Below are positions 36,686-49,273 of a stretch of DNA of 64,000 bases, in pieces (the stretch's first letter is position 1; each line of letters opens with the position of its first letter). The notes under the pieces were generated by a model, which ran no database searches, was not told where the DNA came from, and saw only the letters and a program-made list of their open reading frames with translations. The stretch comes from Annulohypoxylon bovei var. microspora (Eukaryota > Ascomycota > Sordariomycetes > Xylariales > Hypoxylaceae), in assembly GCA_022836615.1 (NCBI GenBank), contig MU405269.1, forward strand, positions 1-64,000, written 5' to 3'. The translations under genes were made by a program, and so were the position numbers.

Positions 36686-38648
36686 GTGCATCAGGTAGTT
36701 GAGCCCGTCGTGCACTACGTTCAAGCTGAGCTTGATGCGATTGAGAAGAAGGCGGCGGCCTATCACAGTCAACATCACCAATCTCCTCATTAAGGCCCTA
36801 CCTCCTAAGCGTTTGCTACCGTATCGCCTTGCATCTCATCGGTGATACCCCTACTAGCTGCCTGGATGAGTCTTGCCGGCGTGTTAATGGCGACCTCGGA
36901 CTTTCACAGATCGTCGCAGATTGTATATAAATATGAGTAAAAATAGAGTAAACTGATATCAACAACCTTGCTGACTACATGTAGAAGCCCGAATTTCGGA
37001 TCTCATTTGACATGAAGAATGAGAAGGTTGTTTTAGACTGTTCACCAGTCCCATTGTCTCCGTTCTTTTACAACGCTTTATTAAGTAGTCCTGTAGGATT
37101 GGATGAGTTGCAGTGAATAGTAAGTATGGTCGTGGAGTATCACGGCAATAGATGTATCCAGGCTGCTAGGTCAGCTCTTAGCTGGGGCTGGGGTTCGGGT
37201 ACTTTCGGCAACCCACCCGATCTAGGATGTAGAATTGGCTGCCATCCGACCTCGGCAGCGCGGGGAGGATTGAGGTTCTCGGTATTTCGGAAACTTTAGG
37301 TTTACTACGTCACCCCAACCGACGATTTGCTTTGCGACTCGTCCAATGATATTGCGCATTTAGCTATTTGCTAGCTTACTGCTCTTCTCAATGTCCATGT
37401 CTTCGGGTTTGAGTTATGCAATTGGCTGGGTTCTCATTATCTAACATGTCCTTCCAACTATGTAACTTCGTATCTATCTCGGAAAAGCCGACAACGGCAA
37501 TCCAGCCGGATGGCGACATCGCTGTTTAAGACTTGGCCGTAACGATTTGAATTTGTTTGTTAATTGAGGGGTTGTTGATGTTGGTAATTGATAAGATACT
37601 GGGAGGATGGATGCCGTCATGATGAACGAACTGAGAAATACCAATTGACGATAAATACGGTTCCTTATGAGCGTCGGACGGATGGGTTCCATATTTACGG
37701 CATAAGGAGCCAATTGGAATCAGGAGCCAGTTCAGCTTGCCGTTTTCAATTCATGTCATGTGGGGAAAGAACCTTGGGAAGCTGGGGAATGCTTTACAAA
37801 TGAAACTGTACGTACCTCTTCTTCGAGCCGGGGTAAGAGCTTTACTTAGACCTTTCCCGACTTAACATGTGAAGGGTTTATCTAAGTACAACAACTCAAG
37901 CTTCATATATGCCGCCTATATCTATTCAATGATAGGATGATATGTGTTGATAACATGGAGTAGCATGATTCCCCCACACTTTCACAAGCTTGATACCTAG
38001 GTAAGTAAGGTACGTATCCCTCCTCCCTTTTCATCGGCTACATCAATATCACGTAGCCAGTCATCTACTATCCTTCCAGCCGAGTCTAGAACGGGGAAAG
38101 GCTTTCGATACGCCTCGTGTCGTAGTCGACAGTGCATACGTACCTAGGTAAGGCAGTCCGGTAGGCCTAGACTATCCAGACAACCTAGGTAGTAGACTAG
38201 TAATCTAGATACTGTGCTATACCTACATAAGTTTGAGACACACCCCTCCCTTTCTGCAAGGAGACTTCAACTTTAAAGCGGATTGCGTTGCCGTAGCGTC
38301 CAAACTATTGTCGTCGTCCGTTTTCCTATAACCGTGGAATCCCGTCTCTCTATCTATCCATCTAGCCCTATAACCGATTGCCCGCTAGCCTCTTACCTAG
38401 GTAGATACTGGACAAAGAAGGTACCTTATATATTAGCATTGACTTGCCCTCCGACTACTTAGCTCTCTCTTATCTCGTTCCTGGATCATTCCCATACATA
38501 CCTCTCACAAGCTCCGTCTACTAAACGTCGAGCCATACATATCACACACATCGCCATCGTCGGATATAGAAACGTATAACCATATCATATCTCGGTGGAG
38601 AAAAATAAGGATTGTCAAGTATATACACAGACTATCACAATCACCATC
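36686..38648. other. Intergenic with cluster of TACCTAGGTA palindromes
   Basis: Nearly 2 kb without a supported gene. The right half is dense in the motif TACCTAGGTA or close variants: 37994-38003, 38141-38150, 38184 (variant) and 38394-38403. The last few hundred bases should contain the malate synthase promoter and leader, which is C/T-rich near 38460-38520. Confidence 0.45.
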
Positions 38649-40508
38649 ATGGCGACCACAGAGTCCATCCTGCAAGGCGTCTCCGTCTCGGGCGTCGTAC
38701 AGCCAGAGCACAAGAAGATCCTCACACCTCAAGCACTAGCCTTTCTAGCGCTGCTACATCGCTCCTTCAACACCACGCGTAAGGCTCTGCTAGAGCGTCG
38801 AGTTATCCGCCAGGCAGAGATCGACAAGGGCTATCTGCCGGACTTCTTACCAGAGACAAAGCACATCCGCGAGAACCCGACATGGAAGGGCGCCCCGCCG
38901 GCTCCCGGTCTCGTCGACCGTAGGGTCGAGATCACAGGTCCGACCGATCGCAAGATGGTGGTTAATGCGCTGAACTCGGATGTGTGGACTTATATGGCCG
39001 ACTTCGAAGGTAAGCTTAACTCCACCACCGACAGTAGTGACGGTGGTGTCAGGTGATGTTGGAAGCTGGAAAGGTGAAGAATGGGAAGAGTGGCGTTCGG
39101 CTAACCCGAAGAACAGACTCAACCGCGCCGACCTGGGACAACATGATCAACGGGCAGGTGAACCTGTACGATGCAGTGCGGCGCCAGGTGGACTTCAAGA
39201 TCGGACCCAAGGACTACAAGCTACGGACAGACCGGACGCTGCCGACGCTGATCGTGCGGCCGCGTGGGTGGCACCTGGATGAGAAGCACGTCACGGTGGA
39301 CGGGGAGCCAATCTCGGGCTCGCTGTTCGACTTCGGCCTATACTTCTTCCACAACGCGCGCGAGTCGGTAGCCGCGGGCTTCGGCCCCTACTTCTACCTA
39401 CCCAAGATGGAGTCCCACCTCGAGGCGCGCCTGTGGAACGACGCGTTCAACCTCGCTCAGGACTACATCGGCATCGCGCGCGGCACCATCCGCGGCACCG
39501 TGCTCATCGAGACTATCCTCGCCGCCTTCGAGATGGACGAGATCATCTACGAGCTCCGCGACCACAGCTCCGGGCTTAACTGCGGAAGATGGGATTACAT
39601 CTTTAGCACCATCAAGAAGTTCCGCCAGAACAGCAATTTCATCCTGCCTGATAGGGGCGCCGTCACGATGACGGTCCCGTTCATGGACGCGTATGTGAAA
39701 TTGCTAATCCAGACCTGCCATAAGAGAGGCGTCCATGCGATGGGCGGCATGGCGGCGCAGATCCCGATTAAGGACGACAAGGAGGCTAATGATAAGGCGA
39801 TGGAGGGCGTGCGTGCGGATAAGCTGAGGGAGGTTCGGGCTGGACATGATGGGTTGGTCTTCCCTTTCCGCTATTTCCTCCTTTCTTCTTACAACTTCTG
39901 TCTAACATAACTGACATCTTTTAGAACGTGGGTGGCTCACCCCGCCCTAGCGTCCATCGCCTCTGAGATTTTCAACAAGCACATGCCGACGCCGAACCAG
40001 CTGTTCCGGCGTCGCGAGGACGTCAAGATCGGCCAGAACGACTTGTTGAACATGAACGTTCCCGGCAAGATCACCGAGGAGGGCATCCGGAAGAACCTGA
40101 ATATCGGCCTGGGTTACATGGAGGCTTGGGTCAGGGGGGTTGGCTGCGTGCCAATTAATTACTTGATGTACGTGACTCTACTATTCTTGTAATATCGATG
40201 ACTAACGAAGACATAATAGGGAGGACGCCGCCACAGCCGAGGTCTCGCGCTCGCAACTATGGCAATGGGTACGACACGGCGTGACGACGGCCGAGGGCAA
40301 GAAGGTGGACAAGGCGTACGCGCTCCAGCTCCTCAAGGAGCAGACCGACCAGCTCGCGTCCAACTCGCCCAAGGGTAGCAAGTTCGCCCTCGCGTCGCAG
40401 TACTTCGCCAGCCAGATCACCGGCGAGGACTACGCTGATTTCTTGACTACCCTATTGTATAATGAGATCACGTCCGTGGGCAACGCGGCGCCGGCTAGCA
40501 AGCTGTGA
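38649..40508 (+). CDS. Malate synthase, peroxisomal (glyoxylate cycle)
   Basis: Condenses glyoxylate with acetyl-CoA to malate, allowing growth on acetate or fatty acids. Four exons: 38649-39009, 39117-39852, 39925-40167 and 40220-40508, giving 542 aa. Junctions restore MADFEDSTAPTWDNM, RAGHDGTWVAHPA and GCVPINYLMEDAATAEVSR, all diagnostic of malate synthase A. The active-site stretch ARGTIRGTVLIETILA and the metal-ligand region YELRDHSSGLNCGRWDY are intact. The protein ends in SKL, the canonical PTS1 signal, which places it in peroxisomes/glyoxysomes. An upstream in-frame GTG extension is not a plausible start; the ATG follows a CACAATCACCATC leader. Confidence 0.97.
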
Positions 40509-42350
40509 GGGGTAAGTGATAGGAGAATATATATATATATATATATAAATCCAACCAACATTTGCTTTGGGGATGAGAATGAGTGTGAGAGTTAGAGTCA
40601 GAATGGACATGGGTCATAATGGGGACATGGATAGCAAAAGGCTGGCCGTATGGAAACGGCGCTTGTATGTTATGACGATGGAAACGATATGAAGTCTGAA
40701 AATGAGTCATTTACCTACATATTTGGTTTCGATTGTGTGGCACTGAAAACTCGCTCCTGCTATTCTATATATGTATACTGGACGCTCTACCTAAAGGAAG
40801 CTGTTCAACTCCTCATGTCATAGACATGTCGGTTTTTATGTCCTTGACCTGTCTAGGCAGGAGGTATGATGCCGAATATATATATTTACAAAAAACTACA
40901 TACACCTTTTCCTTGTTATTTGAACCTGAACACATGAACACTACTAATCCAGAATCCGGAATTAGCTCATCATATCCCCATCCATGATGGGAGCATAACG
41001 CCGCAAAAGCACAATGTCGACATCTATGAGAACCGCTCCGTACCGAATACCAACTCGGGTTTGCGCTGGTAGCCTCACCTATCCTCCATTACCTAGGTAC
41101 CTTAGTAATTAGTTATTTCGTCTCTACACAGAAACGACGAAAACGACATAGTCTTTCTCTCACCTTCGGAGTATGGTGCCCGAACGACTTTCAACAGCTC
41201 ATTCCTGTGACGAATCTATTGTCACGACTCACGGAACTATGAGCTATGTGATTAATAAAAAACCACAAGCGACTTTTATCCCAGCGGCCTAAGCGAGAAA
41301 GATGTCAAACTCAGGACAAGGAATAGGCTAAAACAATATCAGCCCCTGTTTAAACGTTCAACGACTCTCTACTAATATAGTGGTATGGTAACTATTACCA
41401 CTGCTTAGATTATCCCTAGAAACTAACGTTAAATATCTACCTAGGTAGACGACACTACTCTTCGAAGCTTTGTAGTGCTTTCGGAGTTGATTAGAACAAC
41501 CGCAACCACATTCCCCTGGCCTCCAAGGAATATTAATGTCGATTACGGCTTGGTGGACTTACCAAGGCGGAACTACAGAAGAAGATGGAAAGACATATCA
41601 TTATTCTCGAAGCGTCACGGCCTTGTACAGAAACGTGCAAGGAATATATATATATATACAACTCAACAACTACACGATGGACTCTTTTTTCTCTCTTCTA
41701 TCCCATTACACAAAAACCTAATATTCCCCACATCTTCGGGTCTGGGGAGTTGTAGAGCAAAGGAAACCACCCATACTGAAGGTGGTGAGCGTGGAAAAGC
41801 ATCGAGGGACACGACGGTAGGTTTCTCCTTGACCATAAGTGATTGTTTTCTAACTTGTGGTTCTTTACCGGTCTAAAGAAGTTGATCTTCTCATGTCCAC
41901 CCTGATAGAGAACGGTTGTAGCGGACTATCAACTATTCGAGCAACCTATCTAGATTGTCTGCCAAAATCAAGAAATAGGATTGTACGATCCTGCGTGGCC
42001 TGCGATGTAGTTATAGTTGTAGTGTTGATAACTCTATGAAGAACACAAGGGAAGAAAGACGGAGAGACCAGTAGTTAAAAATCTATCACATGTTGTGGAA
42101 AGTAAATGGGTAAAAATATATGGAAAAGAGGAAAAAGTACACATGTAATACATACAATGTCTAATGGTTGTAGGTGCCAAACGACAAATGCGGTGACGTT
42201 ATCGTTTATCTCACCATAAATGGCGTGCTACTAGGTACAAAACACACGTACAATCTTCATCTAGGTACCTGAATACTTAGTCGTTTGTGATAAGTCGGAA
42301 TCATTAAACTTATAAACATCTACCCCAAGACCCTCCGTCCTCATATCACA
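40509..42350. other. Intergenic, no gene supported
   Basis: Contains an (AT)n run at about 40526-40546, another at about 41645-41657, and exact TACCTAGGTA sites at 41090-41099 and 41438-41447. A 130-codon frame at 41475-41876 has no ATG start, motif or splice support. Confidence 0.4.
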
Positions 42351-43301
42351 ATGACTTCAACACTTATCATAGGTGCCACTAGGGGATTAGGTGCCGCTCT
42401 GGTGAAGGAATATACTTCAGATCTATCATCACTCGTCTTCGCAACTACAAGATCCGGCGATACGCCGAGCGAATCTCTAAATGGTGTCAAATGGCTTTCC
42501 AATATTGACTTGACGAAACCTAATGTCGGAAACAACCTCATTAGCCAGCTCAAAGGAGCGAAACCTCTAGACGCGGTGGTATGCCATAGGTTTGCTCTTT
42601 GGTGATATCCCGTTACTAATATCATCATGTTAGATTATCAATGCTGGTCGATTTACGACCGAAGACTTTACAGCTGAGAAAGGTCCGAATTGGGATGAAG
42701 AAGTGATCATGTATACAACAAGCTCTATTGCACCAGTGTTCATCGTGCACAGCCTTGTTCATGCTGGTCTCTTGAAACCTGGCTCCAAGATCATACTGGT
42801 TTCTAGCGAAGCTGGAAGCATTGCCCTCCGACACGAGAAAGAAGGAGGTGGGAACTACGCACACCACGCAAGCAAGGCTGCATTGAACATGGCTGGCAAG
42901 CTTCTCGCCATCGACCTCAAGGAAAAGGGCATTATCATCAGCATCATCCACCCAGGTTTCATGCGCACCGAGATGACTAAAGGTGTCGGCTTCGACAAAC
43001 ATTGGGATGCAGGTGGCGGTGAGTGACGGTGACCCACATCTTGTAAATCGTGGAGCTGATATGTGTGCCACCCAGCCGTAACCCCAGAAATAGCGGCGAA
43101 GAGCCTCGTGGAGTGGACGAACAAGCTAGATATTAGCAAGTCCGGGGAATATTGGGCACCCCGTGGTCCACGTAGGTCATGATCTTAGATGGATTGAAAC
43201 TAGACCCCGTTTGTCACTGACGCTGAGTAACAGGAGATATCGGCATGGCTGAAACTGTGCTTGGGAAGAATCTCGAGACGCCGTTGAAACTGCCTTGGTA
43301 A
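42351..43301 (+). CDS. Short-chain dehydrogenase/reductase, C-factor-like, with altered active site
   Basis: Rossmann-fold oxidoreductase of the C-factor-like SDR group. Exons 42351-42578, 42634-43018, 43076-43171 and 43234-43301 give 258 aa ending LKLPW. Cofactor motif IIGATRGLG is at residues 6-14, IINAG is the NAG motif created at the first splice junction, and ILVSSEAG carries the catalytic-type serine. The expected YxxxK is written NYAHHASKAALN: the residue four before the lysine is His, not Tyr. C-factor-like proteins have YAYRASK here, so the catalytic Tyr appears replaced, with another Tyr two residues earlier. The enzyme may be inactive or use a different residue. Substrate and pathway are unknown and the neighbours give no clue. 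Confidence 0.85.
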
Positions 43302-46300
43302 TTTGAATTTCCGGAGCGTGGAGAAGCTTTATAAAAAGCATTCATTGATGTCAGTGTGCGTTCGGAATCTATTTGTTAGGCCTTTCGAGTAGGAGTTCCG
43401 TGAAGCTGAGGGAAAACCCAAAAGTGACGCAATGAAGAGGATGATAAACTCTCCGTTATCGCTCATTACCAACCTACCTACCTACCTAGGTAGGTAAGGT
43501 AGAATGCGTTTTTTCTTCTTCTTCTACCGTAGTAAGCAGATATCAATGGCATCCAAATTCTCTTCTCCTTCGTTCCTTAATGGGATATGATATTGATAAA
43601 AAAGGGGCAGTGGTAGAGGATCCAAGAGCACCTAGTTAGCAGATGCAGGACTACCCCACAGGAGCGCCAAGGGGATTAAATTCAACCTCCATTGTGGGGG
43701 TTTCTCTTTCGGCTACAACGGCCTACATCGGGCTACAGTGGCTTGACGCCGCGTACCAGAAAAGGGTCCTGGAATCTCTCATCACATGCATTGTAACAGA
43801 AGTTTCTCGGTTCGACCTTGCCGTTAACCATTCGTATGAATCTGTGATCTGTGATCTGTTATCCCATAATAGAGAAGATCCTAAAAGATTTTCGGGATAT
43901 ATGTATCTACGCAATAATTCATATGAATCCTACCCAGATCTTGTCGTTCATCCGTGCCCCTGGACCGCATCCCTTACCTCTTTCGAAATATGCATGTACG
44001 TACATATCACCTTGCCGAGTGGTGGGTAATCACGCAGTAACCTACCTAGCGTTACACGTGCTATTGTATACCCAGGTATATATGTATGCACATGTGTACT
44101 GTAGTTTCTGAAGATAATGCGCCGTTAGGATAAATCATCAAGCGAATAGGCTCCTTCGGTAACTTACGAAATCATGTGTGTGAACTAACCTGGTCTGTAC
44201 GGAGAATCTAGAAGCGCACGCCAAGCTTAAAATCATGGCGTTTACTTTTTGGAGCTGAAGAATAATAGTCAATGGTCGAGAATTTAAAGATACTTGCGGA
44301 TGTTGGAGCTGATTCGGACTGCCCCTCACGAGCTGAAATAAATTTCACATTATGGATGTTTGATGTTGTATTATTAGACTCAAGCTGTCAAGGTCCGAAT
44401 CTAGGAGATAGATAAATAATAACATTGAATTCTAGGGCAACTTTAACTTAAGTCGGATATGAAAATTGGTGACACAAGAACACTCTAGCATTTTAGGCCG
44501 GAGCTTAAAGTGTAGCCTGAAGTAATGAATGTATAATATTAGGTACATTGGTATGTCTGTCTGCATATATGTACGCATCTATGGATCTGATATCCTATCA
44601 CGGCTATTACCAATCTAACCACAACTATTGGACTCCTCTAATTCCGCAACATGAAGTATTCATATCTAGGTACCTATTCAATGTTATCTTTTCCTGCTAT
44701 GTGTCCTTTGTGGGCTCATTGATACTATCTTCGATCAATACGAGTTGATGTCGCCTTTTTAGGTAGGTCCAGTCCTTGTCGGCTCTTTTATGTTGCTCGA
44801 TACCCCTTCCTGCCCTTCGCAAGGGCTTTATGCATGGCGGTAAAGGTAATTAATTGTATTATGGATGGTATGGGTTGCATATTTTATTTTATTCCAATTT
44901 GACTATTCCAATTTGGTATTACCACCAGGCCAAGTTACCCCGTCGCTTCCCCCGGATACTGTGTGTATTGTTATTCTTTACGAAATGCTACTAACCGAAT
45001 CCTAACATTCCCATAAAATCAATAAAAAGGTTCCGCTAGGCCTCGGTTCTTAAACTCAATTAATGGACTTCTTTTTGTCTCCTCCGAGTTTTGTCGCAAA
45101 CCTCACGGTTTCTCAACTTAACCCTTAATTCTCAACTCTACTTCAGAAACCTCTTCTTCGGGGCTCTAGACATTATTAATACGGTCGATTGCGAAACCGT
45201 TGGTCCGTCCCGCTAGTCATTCGTTTCGTCGATCCCCATCGATATCCCCTTGTCCTGTCCTGTCAGAAACGAGCCAGGACGAAAACCCCCCATCTTAAAT
45301 CAATTAGAGTCCACAGCGGGAGACAGCACCATCCCACTTAATATTTTAGTACCACCTGTTAGTTAATAGGGGTCTTCGCGAACATCGTCAACCTGGATGA
45401 GAAGGGGGGTTAGAAAAGAGAGGAGAGCCGACCAGACCTAAAAACATTGGAAATCAGCCTAGCCAAGGAAAATCTTGTCACCCGACCTCAAAGAAAGGGC
45501 AGAATCCAACAATTACCAAATGACCAAATAACTAAATTATCCTTTTATCGAACGGTAGCACGCCCTTACAACTTCGTGCAACTTCTTTCTCCTCCGAGTT
45601 CAATCCGAATTCCAAGTTGTCAAGTTGTCCCTAGATTTTTTAGGTTTTGAACAACGAACAACACAAAATACGTACATATTTCGAAACGCTGCACTTGGTA
45701 CAGGTGCAACAACAAACCAAGAACTCGCGCCCGGCAACACGACTCGCTCTTGCATTTCGACTCATAAATCGTACATTACTTCGTACTAATCGTACTAATC
45801 AACGGCCGCAATCTCTTCGCGAATCGCACTTTCCACTTAGGTTCCTTGCATTAAGCACAGAATAACCTAACGCGCGTTTCCGTACCGCACTCTAAAAGCT
45901 CACACTTTTCCAACTTACCACTTTACAATCACCACTCACACCTCACACATTTTCAACACCTATTCATCCACACACACCTATTTTCATCTTCGGTCCAAGA
46001 GTTGACCACCACCAAACACCATTACGGCCACCAACCTCGAGTGGATGTCGCATTTTCTACCTAATCTTACCTATCAATTCGATCGGTATCCTTTTTAATC
46101 TCATTTGTACCGACAGAGTCCGTGTCGCGTCTGGTTTCAAGCGGTAGCAAACGTCATCGGTCCGCTACAGCTTAATTTAGGTCGACTTAGGTCAACTTGG
46201 GTCGACTTGGCAAATTATTCTAACCTCCCTGACGATCGCTGTCCATCTCTTCCCCCCCTGACACACTACCTCAACCAAAGCTTGCTGCAGAATCCAAACT

Positions 46301-46493
46301 TGCGCAACCATAAGAGTTTGGTTTTAGAGTCCTAACCGAGTCGACTATTGGTTGATTGACAGGGTCGGAATTCGACAATCAGTCACTTTTCACGGCATTT
46401 ATCAAATCCTCGATTTACACCTACGGGGCGCTACCCGGCATCCCCTGCGAGATTCCGGAGATCCTGTACCGAAAACAGGGAAAATTGACGACG
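43302..46493. other. Long intergenic region including probable PAL1 5' leader
   Basis: About 3.2 kb. An 18-bp perfect palindrome built on CCTAGG lies at 43479-43496. An ATG-initiated frame at 43643-44029 (128 codons) has no recognisable domain and contains a local duplication of TCTGTGATC; I do not call it a gene. From about 45100 the plus strand is rich in AAC, CTC and CAC runs, typical of a long fungal 5' leader for the Pal1 gene, with several short upstream frames. Confidence 0.4.
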
Positions 46494-48408
46494 ATGTCCA
46501 CGCACTCAGCAGACCTTCTAGGTAAGTAGAAATTCCAAGATAATGCTGGCTCCGCCTCCCCCTTTTCATCCGAACTACATCTGGATGGTACAAGCATTAG
46601 GGACGATAAGGAGGTCGGTTGTGGTCCACTTAATAGGACCATTTGCCTGTTTCATTTGTAGAAATTGATGTTTCACAATCGCCTATCACAGTCGTCATTC
46701 CCATTGCAATAAATCTGCACTGGTCCGGTTAGCTAACTGTCGCTTGTTTGTCATGCAATAGGTCTTTATGATAATGGCCCATCCGCCCAATCCGCTGGCC
46801 TGACGCTTAATCTTTCGTCAAACAACCCCTTTCGCAACCGAGCCGCTTCGCCCAATAGCTTGACGTCCCCTCCCCATTCACCATTTGATGACCCCCTTCC
46901 GCCTCCCAGGCCTACTTCAAAAAATCCTTTCCTCGATCCCTCTAACCAGCCATCAACCGCTCGTGTGAGTTCACCCGACAAGATGGCGCCATCTAAGGAT
47001 CAGAAGCCCGCTAGCCCCGATGAGTTATTTGTAAGTCGCCAGATTCCGCAATTGATTGACGTAAATGGAAAGGTGTCGCATTTTGTAATTAAGAGGCTAC
47101 TAACATTTATATCATTAGGGAAACTTGTCACTTGAGGATAAAGCTCGACAGGCCCCTGGCCGACCGATGAATCGCCCTCCTGGCGGCCCGCCTCGAGGCG
47201 AAAACAATCCTCCTCGCGGTCGCGGCGCACCGCCTTCCTCATCTCACAGGCCAACCCGATCGCAAGAAGAAGCTTTGAAAGCGCGTCGAATGCCTAGTGC
47301 CTCGGTTGGAGAGAAAAACGCGCCCTCGCCCCAGAAGCGACCGACGGAACGTCGCCCTCGCCGCAACAGCGAATCTTCGATGCTGGAGAAGCCTTTGACA
47401 GATGAAGAGAAGAAGGCACGTGAGCTTAAACGCAAAGAGCGCGAGCGACGTCATCGCGACGGCAAGGACGGCAAGGACAAACGCACGGGTCGAAAACTTG
47501 ATATTATCGACCAACTTGATGCTACGAGCATTTACGGAACTGGATGTAAGTTACTGCTGGATATTTCTCAAAACCCCCAATGCTCATGCTCAATTGTAGT
47601 ATTCCACCACGATGGACCATTTGATGCCTGTAATCCGCACCGAAACCGCAAGGGCAGTCGCCGCGCACCGATGCAGGCATTTGCTAAGGATTCTGCCAAC
47701 AATTCTATCGGCGGCGCAGGTCCTTTGACTCAGAGGCCCGACCACAAGCAATTTATGGGACAAGAGCCGCATGACGCCTCCGCCATGTTTGGCGTCGCAG
47801 GCAAGGACAGGAACGGAGGTAGTAAGAGCGAGGCGACCTTCTTCGATCCAAAGCAGGCAGGCGATTTAGTAGACGGCGAAGAGACACTGGGACTTGGATC
47901 GTCAACCTTCCTGGAGGGTACCCCGGCCGCCCGCTCCGCGATTCAGCGAAACCAGGCCGAAACGGCGGAAGAGTTCATGGAGCAGGGCTTAGGGCGAAAG
48001 AAGTCGGTGGTGCAGCGCTTCCGAAGCATCAAGCGCCCCGCGCGCAATTATAGCGACGCCGGACGAGTTACTAGCCCAGACAGCTACTATACCCCCAAGT
48101 CAGGCGACGTGTCCGCCGGTGGCAGCAATGGCGAAAGGAACCCGTTTTTCAATGAGTTCGACAAAGCAGACGAGCGTATCTCTGTCAAACGCTCAGATTC
48201 GAATCCGGTCAGTCCAACGCTCTCTGGTTCGGGTCTGGAACGTCGAACAACTGATGATGGGGTAGTAACGGCCGAATTCACGGACGGGTCGAAGCCAGGA
48301 AGCAATGGATTCCTATCGCGTGTCAAAAGCCTGAAGGGAGGGAAGCGACAGCGACCGGAACCACCTAGCAGGGACTTCTCGGCGCCTAACCCTGGCATGG
48401 CGATCTAA
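46494..48408 (+). CDS. PAL1: Pal1 family cell-morphology protein
   Basis: Pal1 acts at the plasma membrane/endocytic sites and supports cylindrical growth in fission yeast. Exons 46494-46521, 46762-47030, 47119-47545 and 47600-48408 give 510 aa. The first exon has only 28 nt (MSTHSADLL), followed by a 240-nt intron. The N-terminal half is disordered, with NPF motifs (NNPFRN, KNPFLD) that in other proteins bind EH domains of endocytic adaptors. A basic E/K/R-rich segment precedes the conserved Pal1 core DIIDQLDATSIYGTGLF, then HHDGPFDACNPHRN and GSRRAPMQAF. The C-terminal half is Ser-rich. The last intron is 54 nt, in frame and without stops. The long upstream region suggests a leader with regulatory content. 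Confidence 0.9.
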
Positions 48409-49273
48409 CTTTAGTTGCGAGAAGACCTGAGACAGTAGTGTTGTGAATTATTTCTCATAAGGTAGCTGATACTTGCAGCTACATTCAGAACTTGAGCCTG
48501 ATTCGGTAGTTTCTAGAGACAATAACAGTACATGGTGTTTTTAAGCTTCGGATTTCACGCCGATCTATGACGGCGAATTCATGACGAGTACTTCACAAAA
48601 CCTTTTCTCTGTTGACAGTGCAAAATCGGCGTGGCCGGAGTGGCCGGAGAAGATGAGATACGGGGAAGGCTTTTAGGCGCCGGCAACTCGCGTCGACACT
48701 CATTTGATGACCCTCACCTTTGTGTTAGGATAGCTTCTTGCGTTGTCTTATTAGGAACGGGCAGCAGATCTGGACGATCTGTTAGCATTACTAGTGGGGG
48801 CAGCATAAGGGAATTAGGGGGGCACATTGCTATTGCTATTGCTAGTGGTCATCAGGTGAAATTCATGTAGATTGAATTGAGTGAATCGAGACCTAGTTGC
48901 ATGATGATACAGATAGCTATAAAATATGCTCTGCTTTGAGAAAAAAGGAACAAACGTAACTTCGATATTGAAGCGTAATTTCTCCACTTTGGGGAACCTT
49001 CGCATATGTAACCTTCACGTAATATGTTTCTGAACCCAACTCCATTCAGTCATGAATTAGTTATTTATTGACATAAATCTGGAACTACGGAATGATTATC
49101 CTTGTAAAATACCATTTTTGCAACCTACTCTAGATTTATGATTAAAGGTAGTTAGCGAATGGTCTTCCCTACTAGTCAGCCTGCAAACGAGTTTTACTCT
49201 CACTTTCCTTCCTCTCTAATTATTCAACTTTTCAACCCAGCAGCAGCTCAAAGCCTTCTAGCGATGTAAAAAT
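48409..49273. other. Intergenic, no gene supported
   Basis: 3' flank of PAL1 and upstream of the RecA-like gene. Small imperfect GCTATT repeats at 48828-48843. Short frames have no support. Confidence 0.4.

Noticed and set aside
36686..36792. C-terminal extension of fumarase (frame continues after the stop as VHQVVEPVVHYVQAEL)
   Set aside because: A TAG at 36683-36685 ends the gene at the normal fumarase length; the extra residues would require readthrough, for which there is no evidence beyond the open frame.
41475..41876. Frame of 133 codons between malate synthase and the SDR gene
   Set aside because: Begins at a non-ATG codon, contains an (AT)n-derived IYIYTT run and has no motif.
43643..44029. 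ATG-initiated frame of 128 codons
   Set aside because: No recognisable domain, no splice signals, and a local duplication within it; not separable from chance in a 3.2-kb spacer.
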